Source: an uncultured Prevotellaceae bacterium (lineage in GTDB: Bacteria; Bacteroidota; Bacteroidia; Bacteroidales; Bacteroidaceae). From it: DNA of 64,000 nt. The stretch covers positions 62,001 through 126,000 of the forward strand of contig ONMA01000008.1 of the NCBI GenBank assembly GCA_900318815.1. Direction: 5' to 3'. Of the stretch, positions 25,825-34,356 are shown piece by piece. Position 1 is the stretch's first letter. Every line of letters starts with the position of its first letter. Both the position numbers and the translations under genes were made by a program. The notes under the pieces were generated by a model. It searched no databases, was not told where the DNA came from, and saw only the letters and a program-made list of their open reading frames with translations.

Positions 25825-26574
25825 ATGAACAAAAGCGACTGCATTGTCATCATCCCGACCTATAACGAGAAGGAGAATATAGAGAAAATCATACGGGCCG
25901 TGTTCGGACTGGAGAAGTGCTTCCACATCCTGGTCATCGACGACGGTTCGCCCGACGGTACGGCAGCCATCGTGAAGCGACTCATGGCCGAGGAGTTTGC
26001 CGACCGCCTCTTCATATTGGAACGCAGCGGCAAGTTAGGGTTGGGCACGGCCTACATCACCGGCTTCAAATGGGCTTTGGAACACCAGTATGACTACATC
26101 TTCGAGATGGATGCCGACTTCAGCCACGACCCGAACGACCTGCCACGACTCTATTCGGCCTGTGCCGACGAGGGCTACGACCTGGCCATCGGCTCGCGCT
26201 ACATCAGCGGGGTCAACGTGGTGAACTGGCCCATCGGGCGCGTTCTCATGTCTTATTACGCCTCGATGTACGTGCGCATCATCACGGGATTCCAGATTCA
26301 CGACACCACAGCAGGTTTCAAGTGCTATAAACGTCGCGTATTGGAGACCATCGAGCTTGACAAAATCCGATTCAAGGGCTATGCCTTCCAGATCGAGATG
26401 AAATACACGGCCTATAAAATCGGCTTTAAGATCAAGGAGGTGCCCGTTATCTTCGTCAACCGCCGCGAAGGCACCTCGAAGATGTCGGGTGGCATCTTCA
26501 GCGAAGCTTTCTTCGGGGTCATGCGCCTGCGTTGGGACGGATGGACACGCAAATTCCCGCCTCTTCCTCAATAA
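25825..26574 (+). CDS. dpm1: Polyprenol monophosphomannose synthase
   Basis: 249 residues from the ATG, a GT-A glycosyltransferase of family 2. IVIIPTYNEKENIEKIIRAV at the start, DDGSPDGTAAIV, then EMDADFSHDP (the DXD-type metal site) match dolichol/polyprenol phosphate mannose synthase. It moves mannose from GDP-mannose to a polyprenyl phosphate carrier at the membrane, probably for cell-surface glycosylation. It is convergent with plsC. Confidence 0.9.
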   Translation: MNKSDCIVIIPTYNEKENIEKIIRAVFGLEKCFHILVIDDGSPDGTAAIVKRLMAEEFADRLFILERSGKLGLGTAYITGFKWALEHQYDYIFEMDADFSHDPNDLPRLYSACADEGYDLAIGSRYISGVNVVNWPIGRVLMSYYASMYVRIITGFQIHDTTAGFKCYKRRVLETIELDKIRFKGYAFQIEMKYTAYKIGFKIKEVPVIFVNRREGTSKMSGGIFSEAFFGVMRLRWDGWTRKFPPLPQ

Positions 26575-26590
26575 GGATTCTCTTTTTAGC

Positions 26591-27349
26591 TTACTGGTCG
26601 GGATTCTCCACAAAACCTTGGTATTCGTGAACCAATGCCGACATCACACTATCGTAGGCCTGACGTAGGGTAGCCTCTACGTTCTCAGGCCCCTGCCCTA
26701 TCGGATAGATAGGTTCGTGGATGGTAAGCGTCAGCCTGTGCCAGTTGACAAAATGGAAGTCGCGCATGCGGGGCATGACATCGAACGAACCATTGATGGT
26801 GAGCGGCACCACGGGCAACTGCAACTCGTCGGCCAAGGCAAAGGCTCCGCGCTTGAAGGTAGCCATGTGACCCGTGAACGAGCGGGCTCCTTCGGGGAAC
26901 ACCGTCACACTGGTGCCATCCTTGAGCGTCTCGCGTGCTGCATCGTAGGTGGCCTTGATGGCCTTCGGGCCGCGCTTGTTGACAAAAATCTGGTGCGACT
27001 TCTCGCAGGCATAGCCAATGAACGGCATCTTGCGTAGCGCCTGCTTCATCATCCACTTGAAGTTACGGTTCAGATGACCATAGATGAGGAAAATGTCGAA
27101 CGCCCCCTGATGGTTAGCTACAAAGACATACGACTGGTTACGCTCCAAGTTCTCGCGCCCCTCTACCTTCACGGGAATGAGCAGCAGACCGAGAATGGAA
27201 CGGGCCCACCAGCGACCCGGATAGTAGCCCCAGTAATGACCATCGCCGAAAGTACAGCCAACAGCCACCGTAACCACCGTGAGAAGGGTGGAAAGAATGC
27301 CAAGTGGCAGGGCAACACATAACTGATAGAGACGATATAAATATTTCAT
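26591..27349 (-). CDS. plsC: 1-acyl-sn-glycerol-3-phosphate acyltransferase
   Basis: 252 residues. NHQGAFDIFL holds the NHX4D catalytic motif, and FPEGARS the third PlsC motif. N-terminal membrane helix at about 7-29. It makes phosphatidic acid from lysophosphatidic acid. It follows the metallophosphoesterase by two bases and is the last gene of the minus-strand run from the DUF4369 gene. Confidence 0.92.
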   Translation of the reverse strand: MKYLYRLYQLCVALPLGILSTLLTVVTVAVGCTFGDGHYWGYYPGRWWARSILGLLLIPVKVEGRENLERNQSYVFVANHQGAFDIFLIYGHLNRNFKWMMKQALRKMPFIGYACEKSHQIFVNKRGPKAIKATYDAARETLKDGTSVTVFPEGARSFTGHMATFKRGAFALADELQLPVVPLTINGSFDVMPRMRDFHFVNWHRLTLTIHEPIYPIGQGPENVEATLRQAYDSVMSALVHEYQGFVENPDQ

Positions 27350-27351
27350 AC

Positions 27352-28506
27352 TTACAACTTTTTATTGCTTCTCAACGTAATGACCACAATCTCGTTAGGA
27401 ATGCCGATGCGGAAGGGAATGGCCCCGCCAACGCCCGACGACACATAGAGCATGCGTGAACCGTTACGGTAAAGACCGCCAACCTCCTTATAGGACAACT
27501 GGGCGGGCGACCAGCCGAAGAGGCTGACCTGCCCCCCGTGCGTGTGTCCGCTCAGCGTGAGCTGGGCGTGACAATGGGGCAGAATCTTGCGACGCCAGGA
27601 CGTGGGGTCGTGCTCCAGCATAATGACGAACTCGTCGCGGCTGACGCTGGAAAGTGCGGCATTAACGTTGCCCAACTGCGGGAAACGGCCTTCGCCGTCG
27701 TTCTCCATGCCTGCTATGACGATGCTCACGGAGTCGCGCCTGATGCGCCTGTGGGCGTTGTTCAGCAGCGTCCAGCCCATATCTTCCTGAAGGCTCCTCG
27801 TAAGCCCCATGTTACCCCCGATGACAAAGGGGTCTTTACTGCCGATGTACTCGCAGTAGTCGTGATTGCCCAGCACGGAGAAGATGCCGTCGCGCGACTG
27901 GATGGTACTCAGCAGCCCTACGTAAGGCTCAATCTCCTGTGGGCACTTGTTCTGCAAGTCGCCCGTGAACACCACCATGTCGGCCTGCTGGGCATTGATG
28001 CTGTCGACCGCAAGGCGCAGCACCTCGGAGCGGAAACCGGCAAAGCTCCCCAAATGGGCATCGCTAAACTGCACAATCTTATAGCCGTCGAACTCGGCGG
28101 GCAGGTCGTCGAAGGACAGTTCCACATGTTTCACCTCAAACTGCCTGACTCCATAGAACGCACCGTAGATATAGACAAGGAGAATAACCACGGACAGCCC
28201 CCACCCTACCTTCTCGCCAACCTTGCGTTTTTTGAAGCAAAGCATGATGCTGCCGCAAAGCGACACCAGGAACAAGGGCACCACAAAGACGGCCAGCACA
28301 GTCAGGTAGTTGACAATCGTGGTGATGTCGTCGGGGAAATAGTCGGGTTCACGTGCCAACTGTACCGTATAGGCCATGATGGCCAAGGGCAACAGCCAAG
28401 CCAACACTCGCAGCCACAACGCCCTGCGGCGCAGGTGCTGCCTATCGACATAGAAGCTGCACAGCAAAATGGCAAGCAAGATGGGTATAGCAATATTTGC
28501 AATCAT
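27352..28506 (-). CDS. Membrane-anchored metallophosphoesterase (YaeI-like)
   Basis: 384 residues from the ATG at 28506. Two or three N-terminal helices (MIANIAIPILLAILLCSFY, LPLAIMAYTVQL, VFVVPLFLVSL) are followed by a calcineurin-type domain: FSDAHLG, FTGDLQN, LGNHDY and SGHTHGGQ, giving the two-metal site. Relatives cleave UDP-diacylglucosamine or other phosphodiesters; the substrate here is unknown. It overlaps the MetH-like gene by four bases. A longer reading upstream has a non-coding N-terminus. Confidence 0.9.
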   Translation of the reverse strand: MIANIAIPILLAILLCSFYVDRQHLRRRALWLRVLAWLLPLAIMAYTVQLAREPDYFPDDITTIVNYLTVLAVFVVPLFLVSLCGSIMLCFKKRKVGEKVGWGLSVVILLVYIYGAFYGVRQFEVKHVELSFDDLPAEFDGYKIVQFSDAHLGSFAGFRSEVLRLAVDSINAQQADMVVFTGDLQNKCPQEIEPYVGLLSTIQSRDGIFSVLGNHDYCEYIGSKDPFVIGGNMGLTRSLQEDMGWTLLNNAHRRIRRDSVSIVIAGMENDGEGRFPQLGNVNAALSSVSRDEFVIMLEHDPTSWRRKILPHCHAQLTLSGHTHGGQVSLFGWSPAQLSYKEVGGLYRNGSRMLYVSSGVGGAIPFRIGIPNEIVVITLRSNKKL

Positions 28507-29324
28507 AGGTTTGCTGCTAAGTATTTTTTTGTTTCTTCTAAACTGAGGCCACGCCTGCGGGCATAGTCGGCCAGCTGGTCGCGGCCAATCTTTCCTACAG
28601 AGAAATAGCGGGCCTGTGAATGGGCGAGCATCATTCCGCTCACACTTGCATGCGGTCTCATGGCTCCGCTCTCGGTAAGCCGTATGCCTATCTGCCGCAT
28701 ATCGATGAGACCGTCGATCAGGAAGTTGATACTGGCATCGGGCAGAGACGGATAGCCCACCGCCGGACGTATGCCTTGCCAACGCTCGGCCAGCATGTCG
28801 GCAACGGAAAGCGACTCATCGGGCGCATAGCCCCAATAGGTCTTCCTCACCTCCTCGTGCATCCGTTCGGCAGTCGCCTCGGCCAGACGGTCGGCCAACA
28901 GCTGCATCATCATCTTCTCGTAAGGGTCGTTGTCGAAATCGGTCTCAAAACCTGCATCAACCGTTGTGGCAAACAGCCCTATCCGATTAGACAGCAAGGC
29001 ATTATGAGCCGACAGCGCGGGAGCATCCTTCGGGGAAATGAAGTCGGAAAGGCACAGGTAATCGCTTCCCGCTTGTTGTTGTCGCAGACAAGGAAGTCGC
29101 TCGCCGCCGTCTAACACGATGTCATCGCCGTGGCTGTAAGCGCTGAACAGCCGGAACACGCCATGCGTCTGGTAGTGATGGGCATAGTGCCAGAGCCGTT
29201 CTTCTGCCTCGCCCTGCAACCGCTGTCGCTCCTTCTCGGGCTTGCCGCTCATGCCCCAGGCATGGAAGAAGTAGAGCCAGTTGATGTAAGGAGCCACCTC
29301 GGCAAGACTATACGTGAGCGTCAT
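28503..29324 (-). CDS. Stand-alone MetH reactivation (AdoMet-binding) domain protein
   Basis: 273 residues. GIRPAVGYPSLPDASINFLI and LTESGAMRPHASVSGMMLAH followed by QARYFSVGKIGRDQLADYA are the signature of the methionine synthase activation domain (Pfam Met_synt_B12), which binds AdoMet and remethylates inactive cob(II)alamin. Here the domain is a separate protein, so the organism has a split MetH. The rest of the enzyme is not in the window. It lies between pyrC (17-base overlap) and the phosphoesterase. Confidence 0.88.
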   Translation of the reverse strand: MTLTYSLAEVAPYINWLYFFHAWGMSGKPEKERQRLQGEAEERLWHYAHHYQTHGVFRLFSAYSHGDDIVLDGGERLPCLRQQQAGSDYLCLSDFISPKDAPALSAHNALLSNRIGLFATTVDAGFETDFDNDPYEKMMMQLLADRLAEATAERMHEEVRKTYWGYAPDESLSVADMLAERWQGIRPAVGYPSLPDASINFLIDGLIDMRQIGIRLTESGAMRPHASVSGMMLAHSQARYFSVGKIGRDQLADYARRRGLSLEETKKYLAANL

Positions 29325-30654
29325 AGTGGTGGTGGAACTTGATTTCCTGCCCGGCCATCTCGGGCGATACCTCCCCGTTATTATAGATAAGGTGTCCGTT
29401 GCAGAACGTCTGTTCCACGCGCCATTGGAAGGTATGGCCTTCCACCGGACTCCATCCGCAACGGCTCTGGATGCACTCGGGCGTTACGGTCCAAGGCGCA
29501 TTAGGACGGACAACAACCACATCGGCCTTGAACCCCGGGCGCAGGAAGCCCCGCTGCTTCACGCCAAAGAGACGCGCAGGATGGTGGGCCATGAGCTGCA
29601 CCATGCGCTCTATGGTGAGCACGCCCTGGTCGACCAGCTCGAGCATGGCGACCAGCGAGAACTGAATCATGGGCATGCCGCTGGCCGCACGCGCGCAGCC
29701 GCCCTGCTTCTGACTGAGCAGATGGGGGGCATGGTCGGTGCCGATGGTCGTGATGCGGCCATCGTTGAGTGCCTCGCGCAGCATAAACTGGTCTACGGGA
29801 CTCTTGATGGCGGGGTTCACCTTGATTCGGGCACCTAAACGGGGATAATCGAGCAGGGTGAAATAGAGATGGCCCACCGTAGCCTCTGCGGTAATCTGTC
29901 TGGATTGCGGCGTGAAAAGCTCCAACTCTTCTGCCGTACTCAGATGGGCCACATGCAGCTGGGCATGATGCTTCTTGGCCAGTTCGACGGCCTTGCGCGT
30001 AGACTGATAGCACGCCTCCTCGCTACGGATGAACGGGTGCAACTGCACGGGAGGGTCATCGCCCTGGGCTGCCTTGGCCGCCGCCATGTTCTTATTGATG
30101 ATTTCTGTGTCCTCGCAATGGGCCATGATGGGCAACTGCGTGGAAGAGAAGATGCGCTCTAAGGCCTGCTGACGGTCGACCAGCATGTTGCCCGTCGATG
30201 AACCCATGAAGAGCTTGATACCGGGAATGCGCGTCGCGTCGAGCTGGGCGAAGAGGTCGGCATTATCGTTGGTAGCCCCGAAGAAGAAGGAATAGTTCAC
30301 GTGGCTGTCCTTCCGCGCACGCTCAAACTTATCCTCAAGAGCTTCGAGCGTCGTGGTCTGCGGAATGGTGTTGGGCATGTCGAAGTAGCTCGTCACGCCG
30401 CCCGCCGCTGCCGCCCGGCTCTCGGTCTCGATGCAGGCTTTCTCCGTAAGTCCCGGCTCGCGGAAGTGTACGTGGCTGTCAATAATGCCCGGCAAGACGA
30501 AACAGCCCGAAGCATCGACCACCTCATCGGCCAATGCTTCGGTATGTCTGGTCTTGTCAGTTATCTCAGCAATAACCTCATTCTCGATAACAACATCGCC
30601 TTCGAACGTTCGCCCTTCATTGACGATACGCCCGCCTTTCACCAGTATTCTCAT
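29308..30654 (-). CDS. pyrC: Dihydroorotase
   Basis: 448 residues, amidohydrolase superfamily, class I dihydroorotase type. PGIIDSHVHFREPGLTEKA gives the HxH metal pair; GIKLFMGSSTGNMLV carries the probable bridging Lys; MAHCED, HVAHLST and GTDHAPH complete the metal and catalytic sites. It cyclises carbamoyl-aspartate to dihydroorotate in pyrimidine synthesis. It lies five bases from the DUF4369 gene and overlaps the MetH-domain gene. Confidence 0.95.
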   Translation of the reverse strand: MRILVKGGRIVNEGRTFEGDVVIENEVIAEITDKTRHTEALADEVVDASGCFVLPGIIDSHVHFREPGLTEKACIETESRAAAAGGVTSYFDMPNTIPQTTTLEALEDKFERARKDSHVNYSFFFGATNDNADLFAQLDATRIPGIKLFMGSSTGNMLVDRQQALERIFSSTQLPIMAHCEDTEIINKNMAAAKAAQGDDPPVQLHPFIRSEEACYQSTRKAVELAKKHHAQLHVAHLSTAEELELFTPQSRQITAEATVGHLYFTLLDYPRLGARIKVNPAIKSPVDQFMLREALNDGRITTIGTDHAPHLLSQKQGGCARAASGMPMIQFSLVAMLELVDQGVLTIERMVQLMAHHPARLFGVKQRGFLRPGFKADVVVVRPNAPWTVTPECIQSRCGWSPVEGHTFQWRVEQTFCNGHLIYNNGEVSPEMAGQEIKFHHHYDAHV

Positions 30655-30659
30655 GTCGA

Positions 30660-31424
30660 CTAAGGCAGATTGGTCAATGACGAACGGGCGGCAACGGTAT
30701 CGACAGTAGTGGCAGAGGTAACAGGGCCGTCGAGTCCTTGCTCGCGAGCCTGAATCTCATTGGCTACGCGATAGTACTCGCTCACGTAGGGGTCGTTTTT
30801 GAATGCATCGGTAGCCTTACTCATGATTTCCTCTATCTGGGGAGTAAGGATGGGATAGCGGTAATTGGAGGTCATCATCATGAAGACGCCTGGGCCGAGC
30901 ACGTTGTCGAAGTTGTCGATGATGAAGTGAGTCACTAAGCTGTCCTCCTGACGGGCGATGACAGCCAGTTCGACCGACAACTGCTCGTTGATGGTACGCT
31001 CGTCGATACCGTCGAGGAGCATCTGGCTCTCGCGGTGTCCCAGCTCGTTCATGCGGTTGTCCAGCTGGTTGTGCTTGTCGATAAAGTCGTAAAGCAACTC
31101 GTTCAGGGGCGAGCCACTCACCTTCTGCGAAGTATCGTCAATACGAATCATGATGTTGCCCTGCTCCACGACCACGGGCATGATGCTCTGGTCGTCCATG
31201 AAGAGACTGGCCAGGAAGGTGGTGTCGAGTATGCCCGAGAACTTGAACTTGCCATGCACCACCTCGCAAGAATCGATGCTCTTCAGCTCCTGATTCTTGA
31301 CTGCCTTCAGGTAGAGTTTGCTACCGTCGAGCGAAGAGACCGACGAGGCTCCCTGGATGTTATAGGATTCGGCACACGACGTAATAACTGCGATTACAGC
31401 AAATATGTAGAGTATTCTATTCAT
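30660..31424 (-). CDS. DUF4369 lipoprotein
   Basis: 254 residues. Signal peptide with lipobox (VITSC, Cys at about 17). Residues of about 22-115 form the DUF4369 domain (GSKLYLKAVKNQELKSIDSC, then GKFKFSGILDTTFLASLFMD), frequent before thioredoxin-like domains in Bacteroidetes; here no thioredoxin domain follows but a helical C-terminus does. It is probably periplasmic-side. Function unknown; it heads the pyrC operon. Confidence 0.8.
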   Translation of the reverse strand: MNRILYIFAVIAVITSCAESYNIQGASSVSSLDGSKLYLKAVKNQELKSIDSCEVVHGKFKFSGILDTTFLASLFMDDQSIMPVVVEQGNIMIRIDDTSQKVSGSPLNELLYDFIDKHNQLDNRMNELGHRESQMLLDGIDERTINEQLSVELAVIARQEDSLVTHFIIDNFDNVLGPGVFMMMTSNYRYPILTPQIEEIMSKATDAFKNDPYVSEYYRVANEIQAREQGLDGPVTSATTVDTVAARSSLTNLP

Positions 31425-31446
31425 AGACGTTGATTAGTTCATCCAT

Positions 31447-31455
31447 GCAAATGTA
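31447..31455 (-). promoter_or_regulatory. -7 box (TACATTTGC) for the DUF4369-pyrC operon
   Basis: TACATTTGC on the minus strand, 23 bases upstream of the DUF4369 start. Confidence 0.55.
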
Positions 31456-31514
31456 CTATGATATATTGAAGTGAGAAAAAAAATTTGCGCAATTTAAAAC
31501 AATTGCGCAAACTT

Positions 31515-31916
31515 TTATATTTTTTTTGCCTCTTTGGCCAGTTCCGAGTCTATTCGGTGGGTGGCATAGAGTTGTAAGACGGCTGCTATCATCAGTACGG
31601 GTACCCACTTGTGATAGACGTATTGCATGTAGGTAATGTGGTCTATTCCCAACGAGTTGCCTAAGCTGGCAAACATCAGTACGGCAGCCACCAAGAACAG
31701 CACGTCGCTTAGCAACATGATGCGGCGCAGACGACGAATGGTGAAGTTCGTACCATCGTATCGCTGCAACATCTGCATGGAGGTAAAGCCTACGGCACCA
31801 ACGCCGAAGACGTAGGGAGCCAAGGCAGGATAGAACAATCCTAAGGCAGCTCCGGCCACCATCAGCAGGCCTCCCGCCAGAAAGATGATGGTCTGTACTC
31901 TGTTCAGACGATTCAT
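31515..31916 (-). CDS. Hypothetical four-helix membrane protein
   Basis: About 133 residues from the ATG at 31916 (a GTG two codons upstream would be an alternative). Four membrane segments can be seen: IIFLAGGLLMVAGAALGLFY, YVFGVGAVGFTSM, VLFLVAAVLMFASLG and VPVLMIAAVLQLYA. It immediately follows divIC. No family is recognised, but it recurs next to divIC/dnaX in Bacteroidales to my knowledge. Confidence 0.65.
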   Translation of the reverse strand: MNRLNRVQTIIFLAGGLLMVAGAALGLFYPALAPYVFGVGAVGFTSMQMLQRYDGTNFTIRRLRRIMLLSDVLFLVAAVLMFASLGNSLGIDHITYMQYVYHKWVPVLMIAAVLQLYATHRIDSELAKEAKKI

Positions 31917-31922
31917 GGCCAC

Positions 31923-32264
31923 TTACTCTTTGCCTGCGGTCTGGGCCTGTGGTGTACTGCCCTCGTTCAACACGAAGATGTCCTCATCCTCGGCCTTCAT
32001 GAAATAACGCTCGCGGGCTATCTTCTCAACGGCCTTCGGGTCTTTCTCCAGCTCGTCGAGCTGTGCCTGAGCCTTGTCATACGTAGCCTTGTAGCTGGCT
32101 ATCTCGCTGGTCAGGTCGTCGATACGCTGCGTATTGCGCCTGTGAGCCCAGAAACTGTTCTCGTCTAAAAAGCCCACATACAGCAGGCCAAGCACCAGCA
32201 CCACCACGTACTTCATGTACCACAGGTGCCCCATGCGTAGTAAAAAATCTTTTGCTTTTCCCAT
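31923..32264 (-). CDS. Septum formation initiator DivIC/FtsB family
   Basis: 113 residues from the ATG. One helix crossing the membrane (YMKYVVVLVLGLLYVGFL), then a coiled coil (RIDDLTSEIASYKATYDKAQ) and the C-terminal KIARERYFMKAEDEDIF that ends FtsB/DivIC proteins. It bridges FtsL and FtsQ in the divisome. The gene lies between dnaX and a small membrane protein gene. Confidence 0.88.
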   Translation of the reverse strand: MGKAKDFLLRMGHLWYMKYVVVLVLGLLYVGFLDENSFWAHRRNTQRIDDLTSEIASYKATYDKAQAQLDELEKDPKAVEKIARERYFMKAEDEDIFVLNEGSTPQAQTAGKE

Positions 32265-32300
32265 TTCTTTTATGATCAATTATTCAGTTATCAATTGTCC

Positions 32301-34052
32301 TCACGCCAACTCCAGGTCGAACTCGGCCCGCAGTTTCTCCACGACCGGGTTCTCCTTGGTCAGCTCCTCAAACTGCTCCCTGCGGCTCAGGATTCTTGTC
32401 TGCTCCTGCTTTTCGGCCACCCGCAAGGTCATCGTAATGTCCGTGTTGTGCAGATAGAGTTTCAGCGTGGCAAGAATACTTCTCTGTATCTGCTCCACCT
32501 CGGCCTTGATGATCTCGTTGGGCACCAGCAGTTCTACGGCCGGGAACTCCGTGATGCGTGGGTTCATGTTCTTCATTCGCGCCGCAATACCACTCAGTCG
32601 CTGGGGCATGCGGTTGCACATCGACATCCATTGCAGCTCCAGGTCTTCCTGCGAGAACGCTTCCCTCTCAGCCTTTTCTTTCTCTTCGATACCTTGCGTG
32701 CCGGGCAATATCTGCATCTTGGGCTGGGACTGCTGGCGCAGATTGTTCCACGACATACCCAGTTGCGAGACCTTGATGGCTGGACGGGGGGCTGCGGTGG
32801 CTGGCTTCTGAGATTCGCGAGGCTGCTCTTTACGCTCTTCAGCCACCCTGACCGTAGCCACCTGCTGAGCCACGTTCTTGGTCTGGGTCTGCTGAATCAG
32901 ATTCTTAAACAGGGATTTCAATCGTCTGGGCTTGCGCCCACTACCGGCACCAGCGTCGTCGGGCTGGGTCAGCTGCGCTATCTCTATGAGAGTCAGTTCT
33001 ACCAGTAGCCGCTTGTTGGACGACTGCCGGTAGTTAATGTCGCATTGGTTCATCAGTCGCAGGGCACCATAGAGGAAACTCAGCTCCACGTGGCCCGCCT
33101 GTTCCTGATAGCGCTGGCGTGCCTGTTCGCTCACCTCTAACAAGGGCAGCGTCTGCGGATCCTTGGCCATCATCACGTTCCTCACGTGCTTGGCCAGTCC
33201 CTGAATCAGCAAACCACCGTCGAAGCCCTTGTTCACGATGTCGTTGAGCAGCACCATCACCTCGGCCACCTTATTTTTTACAGAGAGGTCGACCAACTGG
33301 AAATAGTACTCCGAGTCGAGCACATTCAGGTCTTCGATAACCTTCTGATAGGTGATGTTGCCCTGACAGAACGAGGCCGCCTGGTCGAAGATGGACAGGG
33401 CGTCGCGCATGCCGCCATCGGCCTTCTCGGCTATCACGGCCAATGCCTGCTCCTCATACTGTATGCCTTCCTTGTCGGCCACCGACTTCAGGTGGGCTAT
33501 GGTGTTTTGAACCGTCATCCGCTCGAAGTCGTAAATCTGGCAACGGCTCAGGATGGTGGGCAGTATCTTGTGCTTCTCGGTCGTGGCCAGGATGAAGATG
33601 ACGTGTGCGGGCGGCTCTTCCAGCGTCTTCAGAAAGGCGTTGAAGGCGGCCGTCGAGAGCATGTGAACCTCGTCGATGATGAACACCTTGTACTTGCCTA
33701 TCTGCGGCGGTATGCGGGTCTGCTCCATGAGCGACTTGATGTGTTCCACCGAGTTGTTCGAGGCGGCATCCAGCTCGAAGATGTTCAGTGAACGCTGCTC
33801 GTTGAACGACTGGCAACTCTCGCACACGTTGCAGGCCTCGCCCTCAGCCGTCGGGTTCTGGCAGTTGATGGTCTTGGCGAAGATACGGGCACAAGTGGTC
33901 TTTCCCACTCCACGCGGGCCGCAGAACAGGTAGGCATGCGCCAGCTTCCCCGACTTGACGGCGTTCTTCAGCGTCGTGGTCAACGCCTGCTGACCTACCA
34001 CGGTGTCGAACGACATGGGCCTGTATTTTCGTGCAGAAACGATATATTCCAT
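32301..34052 (-). CDS. dnaX: DNA polymerase III subunits gamma and tau
   Basis: 583 residues. AAA+ clamp loader: FCGPRGVGKTTCARIFAKTI (Walker A), EACNVCESC zinc motif, FIIDEVHML (Walker B), LKTLEEPPAHVIFILATTE (sensor 1). The C-terminal tau part is long and Gln/Pro-rich with a basic region (GSGRKPRRLKSLFKNLI). No obvious slippage A-run for a short gamma form was checked by eye. Upstream is a PspC-domain gene. Confidence 0.96.
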   Translation of the reverse strand: MEYIVSARKYRPMSFDTVVGQQALTTTLKNAVKSGKLAHAYLFCGPRGVGKTTCARIFAKTINCQNPTAEGEACNVCESCQSFNEQRSLNIFELDAASNNSVEHIKSLMEQTRIPPQIGKYKVFIIDEVHMLSTAAFNAFLKTLEEPPAHVIFILATTEKHKILPTILSRCQIYDFERMTVQNTIAHLKSVADKEGIQYEEQALAVIAEKADGGMRDALSIFDQAASFCQGNITYQKVIEDLNVLDSEYYFQLVDLSVKNKVAEVMVLLNDIVNKGFDGGLLIQGLAKHVRNVMMAKDPQTLPLLEVSEQARQRYQEQAGHVELSFLYGALRLMNQCDINYRQSSNKRLLVELTLIEIAQLTQPDDAGAGSGRKPRRLKSLFKNLIQQTQTKNVAQQVATVRVAEERKEQPRESQKPATAAPRPAIKVSQLGMSWNNLRQQSQPKMQILPGTQGIEEKEKAEREAFSQEDLELQWMSMCNRMPQRLSGIAARMKNMNPRITEFPAVELLVPNEIIKAEVEQIQRSILATLKLYLHNTDITMTLRVAEKQEQTRILSRREQFEELTKENPVVEKLRAEFDLELA

Positions 34053-34080
34053 AATGTTGACTACTTAATTAAATAGGTGC

Positions 34081-34266
34081 TCACCTTCGCTCTGGCATGA
34101 TTATCCAAAGGATGATGTAGCAGGGAATACCACAGAATGCAGTAAAAAACGTAAGCAGGGCGTAGGCGGCACGAACGGCTGTCACGTCAAAGTCGAAGTA
34201 TTCGGCCAGTCCGGAGCAGACGCCGCCAAGCACCCGGTCGTTGCCTTTATAAAGCTTCTTTGTCAT
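34081..34266 (-). CDS. PspC-domain protein
   Basis: 61 residues: KLYKGNDRVLGGVCSGLAEY followed by FDFDVTAVRAAYALLTFF and a hydrophobic segment CGIPCYIILWIIMPERR. PspC domains are short membrane-linked regulators of stress or envelope responses; this is the minimal form. It is convergent in gap with dnaX on the same strand (28 bases). Confidence 0.88.
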   Translation of the reverse strand: MTKKLYKGNDRVLGGVCSGLAEYFDFDVTAVRAAYALLTFFTAFCGIPCYIILWIIMPERR

Positions 34267-34339
34267 AGTTTTTATCCTTTTTTATCGGTCTGAATCTAAC
34301 AAGTTTTCAATAATGTGCGCAAAGTTGCGAATTTTTTTT

Positions 34340-34348
34340 TAATTTTGC
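34340..34348 (+). promoter_or_regulatory. -7 box (TAATTTTGC) close to the rsmF-like start
   Basis: TAATTTTGC ends eight bases before the ATG at 34357, so the message would have almost no leader. Confidence 0.5.
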
Positions 34349-34356
34349 AAGCGATT

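Noticed and set aside
27538-28566. 342-codon ORF on the plus strand
   Set aside because: Antisense of the metallophosphoesterase gene, whose catalytic motifs are all present on the minus strand.
28507-28782. N-terminal extension of the metallophosphoesterase
   Set aside because: The extra 92 residues lie inside the MetH-domain gene in another frame and are not hydrophobic; the ATG at 28506 starts with a proper membrane helix.
32301-34340. Chromosome replication origin near dnaX
   Set aside because: No cluster of DnaA boxes (TTATNCACA) and no dnaA or dnaN gene of full length near it.
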